This document shows, piece by piece, positions 1 through 6,074 of a stretch of DNA of 17,642 nt. Source of the DNA: Propionibacteriaceae bacterium (GTDB lineage Bacteria > Actinomycetota > Actinomycetes > Propionibacteriales > Propionibacteriaceae); contig JAUNRO010000012.1 of assembly GCA_030544185.1 (NCBI GenBank), positions 1-17,642 of the forward strand. Reading direction: 5' to 3'. The notes beneath the pieces were generated by a model that saw nothing but the letters and a program-made list of their open reading frames with translations, ran no database searches and was not told where the DNA came from. Every line of letters starts with the position of its first letter. The stretch's first letter is position 1. A program made the translations under genes and the position numbers.

Positions 1-1
1 G

Positions 2-1336
2 CATCGCGCGCGCCGCCTCTGGCGAGCCGATGAGTCGGGGCGGGTGCTGCTCACGACCTTCACCACAAACCTCGCCGACGGAATCGCCGAGCAGCTCGCG
101 CTGCTCGATCCACACGTGCCGGTCACCGATCAACCCGGCCACGCCGGGGTGTGCGTGGTCGGCATCGACGCGCTCGCCGCCCGTGTGCTCAAGCAGGCCG
201 CTGCGACCATCGCCGAGGATGTCGCGACTGTGCTTGGCCACGCGCGCACCGACATCGCCCGGCGTACCCCTCAAAAGGCCTGGCAGGACGCCATCGATTC
301 CGCGGGCGCCGAGCTGCCGGACGACCTGCGTCGGCCGGAGTTCTTCCGAGCGGAGTACGCCGCGGTGATCCTGCCCAACCGGATCACCGACGAGCGGGAT
401 TATCTGCGGGTACGCCGGCCCGGCCGCGGGGTGCGGCTGGCGAAGACGCAGCGGCAGGCGGTGTGGCGGGTCGTCTCGGCGTATCGCACCTCAGCCCGGA
501 TGGACGGCGCCATCGACTTCGTCGAGGCAGCGATGATCGCGGCGGTCCATCTGGAGCGGACGGGGGCGCTGTTCGACCACGTGCTCGTCGACGAGGCCCA
601 GGACCTCGGCCCCGCGCACCTGCTGCTGGTGCGCGCGCTGGCGGCGGCGGGGCGCAACGACGTCTTCCTCGCCGAGGACGCCCATCAGCGGATCTATGGT
701 GCGCGGCTCGTGCTGTCGCACTTCGGGCTGCAGGTGCGCGGGCGGTCGAGCCGGCTGAAGCTGAACTATCGGACGACCGCGCAGAACCTGCGCCTGGCGC
801 AGCAGATCCTCGAGGGCGGCGACTGGGTCGACGGGGACGAGGGGGTGGAGGACCATGCGGGCTATCGATCGGCCCGGCGCGGCCCGGAGCCAGAACTTGC
901 GGAGAACCCCTCGCTGACCGCCGAGCTGGACCACGCCGCCGAGATCGTGACCGCCTGGCTCAACGACGGCGCCCGGCCAGAAACCATCGCGATCCTCGTC
1001 CGCGACCAGCGCGACCGCGACCGCGTCGCGACGGCGCTGAGCGAGCGCGGCGTGAAGGTGCGGGCCGTGGAGCGCGAACGCGTTCCCGCGGGAACGCCGG
1101 TGGTGATGACCATGCACCGCGCGAAGGGCACGGAGTTCTCCCGGGTGCTGCTGTTCGGTGTGTCCGAGGCAAGCATCCCCAAGGCCCACCGGGCGTACGC
1201 CTTCGATCCCGACGCCCACGCCGACGCGCTGCTGCGGGAACGCGCCCTGCTCTATGTCGCCGCCACCCGCGCACGGGACGCCCTCGCAGTGAGCTGGAGC
1301 GGGCAGGCGAGCACCTTGTTGCCAGCCCTGAGGTGA
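2..1336 (+). CDS. UvrD/Rep-like superfamily 1 helicase, C-terminal part (5' end outside window)
   Basis: The reading frame is open from the first full codon in the window, so the gene begins upstream; 444 residues are visible. Superfamily 1 motifs appear in order: LLTTFTTNLA near the N-terminus of the visible part (motif Ia-like), VDEAQD at nt 587-604 (Walker B), HQRIYG and LNYRTT (motifs III/IV), TMHRAKGTEF at about nt 1109-1138 (motif V), and YVAATRARDAL near nt 1253-1285 (motif VI). The Walker A loop must lie upstream. The layout resembles ATP-dependent 3'-5' helicases of the UvrD family, often preceded by a NERD nuclease-related domain; whether that domain is present cannot be seen. It would unwind DNA in repair or defence. 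It faces the VapC gene convergently with about 30 bases between. Family assignment is secure, the exact role is not. Confidence 0.88.
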   Translation, partial: HRARRLWRADESGRVLLTTFTTNLADGIAEQLALLDPHVPVTDQPGHAGVCVVGIDALAARVLKQAAATIAEDVATVLGHARTDIARRTPQKAWQDAIDSAGAELPDDLRRPEFFRAEYAAVILPNRITDERDYLRVRRPGRGVRLAKTQRQAVWRVVSAYRTSARMDGAIDFVEAAMIAAVHLERTGALFDHVLVDEAQDLGPAHLLLVRALAAAGRNDVFLAEDAHQRIYGARLVLSHFGLQVRGRSSRLKLNYRTTAQNLRLAQQILEGGDWVDGDEGVEDHAGYRSARRGPEPELAENPSLTAELDHAAEIVTAWLNDGARPETIAILVRDQRDRDRVATALSERGVKVRAVERERVPAGTPVVMTMHRAKGTEFSRVLLFGVSEASIPKAHRAYAFDPDAHADALLRERALLYVAATRARDALAVSWSGQASTLLPALR

Positions 1337-1366
1337 TCCCAGGCCGGGGACTGCACCCACGATGGA

Positions 1367-1849
1367 TCAAGCGGGCGCGGGGCCCGGGCGAGAGACCGAG
1401 ATGACCTCGAGCCACGGCCCGAGCCCCAGGAAGTCGTCAGGGTTGGTCGTGAACAGTGGGAGGCCGTTCGCCACCGCCGTTGCGGCGATCTGCAGATCTG
1501 CGAGGCGACGCCGCGGCATACGCCCGATCGCGAGCACGGCACCCACCAACTGGCCATAGGCGCGAGCGCATTCGGCGTCGAAGGGAATCGGATCGAACCC
1601 GCTTTCAACGCGTTGCAGGATCAGCATCCTCCTGGCACGTTCCGCCTGGGCCGCCGCGTCGTCGCCGGCGACCGAGACCGGACCGGCAGAAAGTTCAGCC
1701 AGCGTCACGGCGCTGATCGCGACCTCGTCGGGAAGTGCCGAGGGCTCGAGCCATTCCCGCAGAATGACCACGTTCGTGTCGATCAGACCCGCTCCCCGAG
1801 GAGGGCGCTCTGCGCCCGTCACGACGGATCGTGACGTCTCACCGACCAT
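1367..1849 (-). CDS. vapC: VapC-like PIN-domain ribonuclease toxin
   Basis: A 160-residue PIN-domain protein. The acidic active-site pattern is complete: D24 in LIDTNVV, E52 in TLAELSAG, E93 in DAECARAYG and D118 in ADLQIAATA, followed by the usual TTNPDDF stretch. Such proteins are Mg-dependent RNases held inactive by a cognate antitoxin. The ATG at 1849 overlaps the antitoxin stop by 11 bases, giving translational coupling. It leaves about 20 residues before the first PIN strand, longer than most VapCs, so a GTG at 1822 is an alternative start. The upstream neighbour is a Phd/YefM-type antitoxin, a common pairing. The overall call as a TA toxin is firm; its RNA target is unknown. Confidence 0.9.
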   Translation of the reverse strand: MVGETSRSVVTGAERPPRGAGLIDTNVVILREWLEPSALPDEVAISAVTLAELSAGPVSVAGDDAAAQAERARRMLILQRVESGFDPIPFDAECARAYGQLVGAVLAIGRMPRRRLADLQIAATAVANGLPLFTTNPDDFLGLGPWLEVISVSRPGPAPA

Positions 1850-2105
1850 ACGGATCCTCGACCGCGGCTTCAAGGAAGTCCTCGACGTCGGCGCGGAACT
1901 GGGCTGGATCAATCGGCGCAGACCGCATGCCCGACAGGAATTCCTCACGCGGCACGAAGGTCCGCCGGCGCCGGAGCGGAATCAGTTCCCCAATGCGGTG
2001 GCCATCGCGCGTGACCATGAACGCCTGGCCCCGTTCAACCGAGTCCATGATCTCCTTCGAACGCAGCCGCAGGTCACGCTGGCTGATTTCCGGCTGGCTG
2101 GTCAT
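1839..2105 (-). CDS. Phd/YefM-type antitoxin for the VapC toxin
   Basis: An 88-residue protein. The N-terminal half shows the Phd/YefM fold signature (ISQRDLRLRSKEIMDSVERG, then VTRDGHRIGELIPL), which binds DNA as a dimer. The C-terminal half, ending in DVEDFLEAAVEDP, is acidic and likely wraps the PIN toxin. The open frame extends 16 codons upstream, but the ATG at 2105 is preferred because a TACCAT box ends six bases before it and a palindrome sits across that site. The gene is first in the operon and its stop overlaps the toxin start. Autoregulation by the antitoxin, strengthened by the toxin, is known for the family and is inferred here from the palindrome. Confidence 0.88.
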   Translation of the reverse strand: MTSQPEISQRDLRLRSKEIMDSVERGQAFMVTRDGHRIGELIPLRRRRTFVPREEFLSGMRSAPIDPAQFRADVEDFLEAAVEDPYGR

Positions 2106-2121
2106 TGCTACATGGTAGCAA
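2105..2121 (-). promoter_or_regulatory. Operator/promoter of the vapBC-like operon
   Basis: Perfect inverted repeat TTGCTAC-ATG-GTAGCAA directly against the antitoxin start codon. A further half site, TGCTA at 2126-2130, faces TAGCA at 2116-2120, giving three alternating half sites. Read on the minus strand, a TACCAT -10-like box lies inside the palindrome and ends six bases before the ATG. Antitoxin binding here would cover the -10 region. No clear -35 was found. Confidence 0.6.
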
Positions 2122-2127
2122 CGCGTG

Positions 2128-2676
2128 CTATCGGTTCGCCCTCGGCGGCCCAACGAGGGAGGCGAGGCCCAGGGCGGTCAATACCAGGCTGATCCCGCTG
2201 ACCACGGTCCGGGCGATGTTGCCGATCTGCCATCCGGCGGAGTAGTCCGCCCACACCATCCGCGCCGCCGCCGCATCCGGCGGGACGACCACGGCCGCGA
2301 GCGCCTCATTGAGCTGCACGTTGTACGTCATCGTCAACACCACGCCACCCACGAGATAAAGCAGCCCGGCAGCGCCGAGCAGTCCACCCGCGCGGCGCTG
2401 ACCCGCCCCGAGCGCGAGCGCGCCGGCCAGCAGGCAGACCGGGACGGTGCCGAAGAATGCCGCGCCGAAGACGGGGTTGCGGACCGAGGCGTTCATCGCC
2501 TGCATCGCAGCGATAGCGGTGCGCGGGTCCGCAGCATCGAGGCCCCACATCGTGGAACACACCCATGCATAGAAGAAGCCGAAGATGGCTCCGGTGAAGA
2601 CGACGGCCGCGACCGCGACCGGGAACGCGAGAGCTCTGGGCACGGGCGCCAGGGCGGGACGGGTGAGTGTGGTCAT
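2128..2676 (-). CDS. DUF1772 (anthrone-oxygenase-like) membrane protein
   Basis: A 182-residue protein with four hydrophobic segments, at roughly residues 18-40, 74-92, 97-117 and 155-176. Conserved features of the DUF1772 family are visible: FFYAWVCSTMWGL after the first helix, MQAMN and VRNPVFGAAFFG, then TYNVQLNEAL and a W..Y..W..N..RT pattern. Most bacterial members have no proven function; some fungal relatives take part in polyketide oxidation. The ATG at 2676 has an AGGAG six bases upstream. It is divergently transcribed from a TetR regulator whose presumed operator lies between them, so it is the likely regulated target. Confidence 0.82.
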   Translation of the reverse strand: MTTLTRPALAPVPRALAFPVAVAAVVFTGAIFGFFYAWVCSTMWGLDAADPRTAIAAMQAMNASVRNPVFGAAFFGTVPVCLLAGALALGAGQRRAGGLLGAAGLLYLVGGVVLTMTYNVQLNEALAAVVVPPDAAAARMVWADYSAGWQIGNIARTVVSGISLVLTALGLASLVGPPRANR

Positions 2677-2682
2677 TGCTTG

Positions 2683-2729
2683 CTCCTAATCGAACTAATC
2701 GGTTCGGTTATAGTTTCCGAACTTAGGAG
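2683..2729. promoter_or_regulatory. Divergent promoter and TetR operator region
   Basis: The 66-base gap between two divergent starts is filled with symmetry. An imperfect palindrome CTAATCGAAC-N6-GTTCGGTTAT spans 2686-2711 (8 of 10 arm positions match). A perfect GTTCGG/CCGAAC pair lies at 2702-2707 and 2717-2722. CTAATCG occurs at 2686 and 2695, and its inverse CGATTAG at 2732. Overlapping -10-like boxes sit at 2709-2714 (TATAGT, plus strand) and 2707-2712 (TATAAC, minus strand). The ribosome site of the DUF1772 gene is AGGAG at 2683-2687. A bound TetR dimer could silence both genes. Confidence 0.65.
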
Positions 2730-2742
2730 TACGATTAGCAAG

Positions 2743-3378
2743 GTGAACCAGTCAACCTCAGGGAAACGTCGGGGACGCCCACCAGCCGGCGAGCGCGCCG
2801 CCCGGGAGGTGCAGGTGCTCGATGCCGCGCTCGCCGAACTCCTGGAAAACGGCTGGACAGGCTTCACGATGGCGGGCGCCGCGCGTCGGGCGGGCGCTTC
2901 CAAGGAGACGCTGTATGCCTGGTTCGCCAGCCGCGACGGCCTCATCCGGGCACTGATCCAGCGCAGCGCCGACACCTCCGCAGAGGCCATCCAGCAGGCG
3001 CTCGACGGGAGCGGGACTGTCGCTGAGACCCTCCGGGCGTACGCCCAAGGTCTGCTCGGACTGCTGACCGGGCCCCAATCGGTCGCTCTCAACCGTGCCG
3101 CGATGAGCTCACCGGAACTAGCCGCGACACTGCGCACCGAAGGCCGCCACCGCGTGGGTCCTCTCGTTGAGCGCTATCTCGCGGACCGGCACGCCGCCGG
3201 CGAGCTCCAGTGCCCCGATCCGGCGAAGGCGTTCGAGGTGCTCTATGGGCTCGCCGTCCGCGACACCCAGATCGAGGTCCTGCTTGGCGCGGACCCGCCC
3301 TCCACCACGGCGATCACACGTCGCGCCGAGGAAGCCGTAGAGCAGTTCCTGCGCCTGCACATGCCCTCACCTGGGTGA
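2743..3378 (+). CDS. TetR/AcrR-family transcriptional regulator
   Basis: A 211-residue protein starting at GTG 2743. The frame is open far upstream, but that stretch is antisense to the DUF1772 gene and crosses the promoter. A basic leader (GKRRGRPPAGERAAR) precedes a TetR helix-turn-helix: LDAALAELLENGWTGFTMAG, then ARRAGASKETLYAWFASRDG, followed by a helical ligand-binding domain. SKETLYAWFASRDGLI is typical of the recognition helix and the following helix. It probably represses itself and the divergent DUF1772 membrane gene; the ligand cannot be guessed. AGGAG at 2725-2729 is 13 bases from the GTG, farther than usual, so the start is less certain than the family. Confidence 0.88.
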   Translation: MNQSTSGKRRGRPPAGERAAREVQVLDAALAELLENGWTGFTMAGAARRAGASKETLYAWFASRDGLIRALIQRSADTSAEAIQQALDGSGTVAETLRAYAQGLLGLLTGPQSVALNRAAMSSPELAATLRTEGRHRVGPLVERYLADRHAAGELQCPDPAKAFEVLYGLAVRDTQIEVLLGADPPSTTAITRRAEEAVEQFLRLHMPSPG

Positions 3379-3489
3379 CCGCACCCCTGCTCACCGCGCC
3401 AGCCAACTCGTGGCCGTTGCCTCCTCACGATCCCCTTGGATGGGAAGATGCCCGCTTCCTCACCCAAAATCCACGTCCAGTTGGAAGAT

Positions 3490-3521
3490 GCATCCCGGTT
3501 TGGGATGCGCCCGGCTAGCAT
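3490..3521 (+). promoter_or_regulatory. mazEF operator and -10 box
   Basis: Perfect 7-bp inverted repeat GCATCCC-N5-GGGATGC at 3490-3508, followed by a TAGCAT box at 3516-3521 that ends six bases before the antitoxin ATG. The palindrome covers the expected -35 zone, so the ribbon-helix-helix antitoxin could repress its own transcription. No Shine-Dalgarno is visible, so a leaderless mRNA is likely. GGAAGATGC occurs at 3444-3452 and again at 3483-3491. Confidence 0.6.
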
Positions 3522-3527
3522 GGCGTC

Positions 3528-3761
3528 ATGACGACTCAGATTGCCATCCGCCTGCCCGATGAGATGGTGGCGTTCCTCGACCGGGCCGTCACCGAGGGCC
3601 GAGCCGCCAGCCGAGCCGCCCTCGTCGCGACTGCGCTGGAGCGCGAGATGCGCCGCCAAGTCGCTGAGCATGATGCCGCGATCTTGCGCGAGAAAGGCGC
3701 CGGCGATGACCTCGACCCACTCGTGGACTGGACGGTGCCGCACATCGAGGTGACCGACTGA
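3528..3761 (+). CDS. Ribbon-helix-helix antitoxin (MazE-like)
   Basis: A 77-residue protein. The N-terminus, TTQIAIRLPDEMVAFLDRAV, is a ribbon-helix-helix strand plus first helix, followed by SRAALVATALEREMRRQ as the second helix. The acidic C-terminal tail, ending LVDWTVPHIEVTD, would thread into the toxin. It neutralises MazF and represses the operon. The ATG at 3528 follows a TAGCAT box by six bases. The stop is one base from the toxin GTG. This pairing of an RHH antitoxin with MazF is common in actinobacteria. Confidence 0.88.
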   Translation: MTTQIAIRLPDEMVAFLDRAVTEGRAASRAALVATALEREMRRQVAEHDAAILREKGAGDDLDPLVDWTVPHIEVTD

Positions 3762-3762
3762 C

Positions 3763-4083
3763 GTGCGCGAGGTCTGCCTGGCCCGCCTGGACAAGACCCG
3801 ACCAGTCGTGGTGCTCACACGCGAACCCGCCCGCGCCGCCATGACCAAAGTCACCGTGGCACCGATCACCAGCACGATCAAAGGGCTCAGCAGCGAAGTG
3901 CCCGTGGGGCCGCACAACGGCCTGGAGCAGGCCAGCGTGATCTCCCTCGACAACGTCCTGACCATCCCGATTCACTTGCTGGGTCGGACCGTCGGATTCC
4001 TCGATTCCGAACAGGAAGCGCAGCTCGCCCGAGCGGTCGTGCTGGCGTACGACCTCGATATTCCCCTGAGCACGATGCGATAA
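3763..4083 (+). CDS. mazF: MazF/PemK-family mRNA interferase toxin
   Basis: A 106-residue protein starting at GTG 3763, one base after the antitoxin stop. Family landmarks are present: RPVVVLTRE in the first loop, MTKVTVAPITSTIKG, then EVPVGPHNGLEQASVISLDN (the conserved core of PemK/MazF) and a helical C-terminus. Length matches the family. It would cleave mRNA at short specific sequences in the cytoplasm. A closely related fragment of this gene lies 3.6 kb downstream at 7571-7635. The gene appears intact. Confidence 0.92.
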   Translation: MREVCLARLDKTRPVVVLTREPARAAMTKVTVAPITSTIKGLSSEVPVGPHNGLEQASVISLDNVLTIPIHLLGRTVGFLDSEQEAQLARAVVLAYDLDIPLSTMR

Positions 4084-4159
4084 CCCATGAACAGCGGGAC
4101 GCCCGCGCGGCGCCGCCGACTCCCGGACCCATGAGTCCGCCAACGACTCCTGCGCAGCG

Positions 4160-4363
4160 GAGGCGGTCCTGAAGCCCCGTCAGGCGATCGAGTCCTTCGA
4201 ACCGGAACTGGACAAACCCGAGACCGACGGAATCTTCCGAGGGCCCTACACGCGGCTGCGGCTCCCGTTCGCCCCGGCGAGTGAGGACTGGCGCACCCAC
4301 CTCGACCGGTTCCCCGCCGAATTCACGCCCTACGGGCACCAAGCCCGGGCGTACCGCACCTCA
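4160..4363 (+). pseudogene. Remnant of a large DEAD/DEAH helicase (segment near the N-terminus)
   Basis: No complete gene occupies 4084-4458. In one plus-strand frame the stretch from about 4160 reads as a protein with ETDGIFRGPYTRLRLPF, then LDRFPAEFTPYGHQARAY, before sense is lost near 4360. To my recollection this matches the region just before the Walker A motif in very large DEAD/DEAH helicases of actinobacteria (Q-motif-like GHQARA). There is no start codon with a ribosome site, and neither the ATP-binding motif nor the rest of the roughly 2000-residue protein follows. It is therefore a decayed or translocated fragment. A piece of the preceding part of the same family lies at 5011-5085. 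Confidence 0.6.
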
Positions 4364-4372
4364 AGCCTTTCC
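4361..4372 (+). repeat. 12-bp direct repeat, left copy
   Basis: TCAAGCCTTTCC occurs here and again at 5017-5028, bracketing the YefM/RelE module. An 8-bp inverted repeat, CGCGCCAC at 4386-4393 and GTGGCGCG at 4996-5003, lies 13 bases inside each copy. This looks like the footprint of an insertion, but no transposase is present. Confidence 0.6.
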
Positions 4373-4458
4373 GCTGACTCCTGCGCGCGCCACGCTTGGC
4401 ATCTGCGCGCCGTGGAGCGCAATTTCACTCCTGGGACTCAGAGACGGATCACCACCCG

Positions 4459-4722
4459 TCAACGATAGGCATCTCGACGGTGTTCGATTCGAAGGACGAC
4501 AACCTCGCGCGCGTCTTCGTTGATTCGATACAAGATTCGGTAGGTGCCGCGCCTCGCCGACCAAATTCCGGCCAAGTCGCGCTTCAACTCCTTGCCCACT
4601 CGATATGGATTCGCCACGAGCGGCCCTGTCATGAACTCGATCACCGCCGCGGCCACTTGTTCGGGAAGGTCTCGCTGGACGGCGCGGACAGCAGGTGGGG
4701 TCAACACCAACTCCCACGTCAC
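4459..4722 (-). CDS. relE: RelE/ParE-family toxin
   Basis: An 87-residue protein starting at GTG 4722, overlapping the antitoxin stop by four bases (GTGA). The compact fold signature is clear: ELVLTPPAVRAVQRDLPE, then NPYRVGKELKRDLAGIWSAR, RRGTYRILYRINEDAREVVV and a terminal RIEHRRDAYR. The arginine/lysine-rich strands and IEHRRDAY end are typical of RelE toxins, which cut mRNA at the ribosome; ParE, a gyrase poison, is structurally similar, but this C-terminus favours RelE. It is second in a two-gene operon with a YefM-type antitoxin and appears complete. Confidence 0.9.
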   Translation of the reverse strand: MTWELVLTPPAVRAVQRDLPEQVAAAVIEFMTGPLVANPYRVGKELKRDLAGIWSARRGTYRILYRINEDAREVVVLRIEHRRDAYR

Positions 4723-4985
4723 GGGCGCAGCCTCCGGACCGCCTCAGCTCCACGGACGACGTCACCCTGGGCGTACGCCGCGTCGGCTTCCCGGATATCG
4801 GCAAGTGCCTCGGCATCAGACAACGCGTCCAAGGTCTCCTCGAGGGCAGCGAGGTCCTCAGGGCTGATCAATACGGCTACCGGATGCCCGTTCCGCGTGA
4901 CAGTGACGCGCTCGTGGTGCTTCTCAACCCGATCGACCACGTCACTGAAGTGGTTGCGAACATCCCGCAAGGGTTCAGTACTCAT
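4719..4985 (-). CDS. YefM/Phd-type antitoxin for the RelE toxin
   Basis: An 88-residue protein. The N-terminus, STEPLRDVRNHFSDVVDRV then VTVTRNGHPVAVLISPEDLA, is the standard YefM/Phd DNA-binding domain; the rest is an acidic helix (LDALSDAEALADIREADAAY) suited to wrapping RelE. ATG 4985 is chosen over a GTG two codons upstream because the latter lies in the operator palindrome. It is first in the operon and coupled to the toxin by a four-base overlap. Confidence 0.9.
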   Translation of the reverse strand: MSTEPLRDVRNHFSDVVDRVEKHHERVTVTRNGHPVAVLISPEDLAALEETLDALSDAEALADIREADAAYAQGDVVRGAEAVRRLRP

Positions 4986-4988
4986 GCA

Positions 4989-4998
4989 CACAATTGTG
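4989..4998 (-). promoter_or_regulatory. Palindrome at the yefM-relE promoter
   Basis: CACAATTGTG, a perfect 10-bp palindrome, lies three bases upstream of the antitoxin ATG. Read on the minus strand it contains CACAAT ending seven bases before the ATG, which could be a -10 box. Binding by the antitoxin would block transcription. Confidence 0.5.
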
Positions 4999-5010
4999 GC
5001 GCGATCGACC

Positions 5011-5085
5011 GAAGGATCAAGCCTTTCCCACGCCCTGGCCGACTACTTGGCAACGACCTTCGCTCTCGCACACCAGCCGACCCAA
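5011..5085 (+). pseudogene. Remnant of the extreme N-terminus of a DEAD/DEAH helicase
   Basis: The plus strand reads SSLSHALADYLATTFALAHQ, which I recognise as the start of the same large helicase family whose next segment lies at 4160-4363. After about 5085 the frame continues without recognisable similarity. The order on the chromosome is reversed relative to a real protein (N-terminal piece downstream), so these are either two separate decayed copies or a rearranged one. The fragment begins at the right copy of the 12-bp direct repeat. There is no plausible functional product. Confidence 0.5.
5017..5028 (+). repeat. 12-bp direct repeat, right copy
   Basis: Second TCAAGCCTTTCC, identical to 4361-4372 and read in both places as Ser-Ser-Leu-Ser within a helicase-like frame. 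Removing one repeat unit plus the intervening 644 bases would join the two helicase-like remnants in one open frame. Confidence 0.6.
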
Positions 5086-5104
5086 GTCCCGCGCCCGCGA
5101 GCGA

Positions 5105-5163
5105 GCACTCCCTTCGACGACTCCGTCGAGGGTGATGAACTCGGTGACGATCAGCTGGCCCAC
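5105..5163 (-). pseudogene. N-terminal fragment of a dihydrofolate-reductase/RibD-C-like protein
   Basis: Starting from GTG 5163 the minus strand reads GQLIVTEFITLDGVVEG, a near-perfect match to the first strand and loop of the stand-alone dihydrofolate reductase family (RibD C-terminal fold). The sequence then loses similarity and stops near 5045, on the far side of the helicase fragment. About 18 residues of a protein usually around 190 long are left. It lies just downstream of the SRPBCC stop codon, on the same strand. Confidence 0.5.
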
Positions 5164-5205
5164 GGTGGTGGCTCGTTCGGGTAGAGGTGTCGGGCGCGTA
5201 CGCGG

Positions 5206-5703
5206 TCAGACGGCGACGAGGTCGTCGATCTGGTTGATGGCCAGACGACTGCCCTCGGCCGCCCCCATGTCGAGGACCTGCTGCAGCGCGGCGGCATCTT
5301 CGTAGCGGCTGACGAATTCGGCCCGGCAACCGGGGCCCGCGTCGGTATCGACCGCGGTGAACCGGCACTGCGTGGTGCCGACCGGCAGGTTCGGGTCGGG
5401 CTTGAGGTCCTGATCGGCGAATCCGTCGCGGAAGGTGAAGCCGTGCGGTTCGTCCACGCTGACCACCTCCCAATAACCGGGGTACTTCTCGCCCTCCGGC
5501 CCGGTCATGTAGTACGTCATCCGGCCACCCGGTGCCAGTTCGTGGTCGACGAAGGTCGCCGGGTGGGTGGGCGGCCCCCAGATCTTCTCGAGCTGGCGCG
5601 GGTCGGCATAGATCTGCCAGATCCGCTCGACGGGTGCCGCGAACTCGGCGGTGATGGTGAGTGTGAGGGTGTCCAGGTCGTGGTGGACCGCGGTGACGGG
5701 CAT
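5206..5703 (-). CDS. SRPBCC (AHSA1-like) domain protein
   Basis: A 165-residue protein of the START/Bet v1-like SRPBCC superfamily. Recognisable family features are ITAEFAAPVERIWQIYADP, LEKIWGPPTHPATF, then GGRMTYYMTGPEGEKYPGYW and FRDGFAD. These proteins form a hydrophobic cavity; the AHSA1 type is often annotated as an activator of Hsp90 ATPase, but most bacterial ones bind small ligands of unknown identity. The ATG at 5703 follows the ArsR stop by one base, so the two are co-transcribed. The ArsR-SRPBCC pairing is a very common bacterial two-gene unit. Confidence 0.88.
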   Translation of the reverse strand: MPVTAVHHDLDTLTLTITAEFAAPVERIWQIYADPRQLEKIWGPPTHPATFVDHELAPGGRMTYYMTGPEGEKYPGYWEVVSVDEPHGFTFRDGFADQDLKPDPNLPVGTTQCRFTAVDTDAGPGCRAEFVSRYEDAAALQQVLDMGAAEGSRLAINQIDDLVAV

Positions 5704-5704
5704 G

Positions 5705-6067
5705 TCAGTTCTCCTTGTCGGGTTCGGTCGTGTCGGGTTGGGGGTCTGCGGTCAGGAGGTCGTCGATCCGGGCAATCCGCCCGCGCCAGATCGCCTCGAG
5801 CTCGGTCAGCAGGGCGGCGGCCGCACGCACGATGAAGACGTCTCCGCGGGCCAGGGCGTGCCGCCCGACGCGCCGCTTGACCAGGAGACCTGCCTTCTCC
5901 AGGACGGCGACGTGCTTCTGGACCGCGGCGAAACTCATCTCATAGTGAGCGGCCAGCTGGGACACGGACTGCTCACCGGCCAGCACCCGTCGCAGGATGT
6001 CGCGGCGGGTCCGGTCGGCCAGCGCGTGGAACCAGGCATCCGCCTTCTCCTCGTCCGTGCCGTCCAT
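5705..6067 (-). CDS. ArsR-family winged-helix repressor
   Basis: A 120-residue protein with an ArsR winged helix: HALADRTRRDILRRVLAGEQ, SVSQLAAHYEMSFAAVQKHV and AVLEKAGLLVKRRVGRHA. No metal-binding cysteines are visible, so it belongs to the non-metal subgroup usually paired with SRPBCC proteins. ATG 6067 is chosen over upstream in-frame ATGs at 6079 and 6109 because a near-consensus promoter (TTGACA, 16 bases, TATGTT) ends seven bases before it. It probably represses its own operon through the perfect palindrome at 6076-6099; the inducer is unknown. Confidence 0.88.
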   Translation of the reverse strand: MDGTDEEKADAWFHALADRTRRDILRRVLAGEQSVSQLAAHYEMSFAAVQKHVAVLEKAGLLVKRRVGRHALARGDVFIVRAAAALLTELEAIWRGRIARIDDLLTADPQPDTTEPDKEN

Positions 6068-6074
6068 GGGAACC

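Noticed and set aside
2125..2742. Upstream extension of the TetR frame
   Set aside because: It is antisense to the DUF1772 gene and passes through the divergent promoter; the TetR fold begins after GTG 2743.
4087..4134. Tiny ATG-started frame after mazF
   Set aside because: Fifteen codons, no ribosome site, no similarity.
5195..5204. CGCGTACGCG palindrome after the SRPBCC stop as a terminator
   Set aside because: No loop and no T-tract; it is better seen as a member of the GCGTACGC group.
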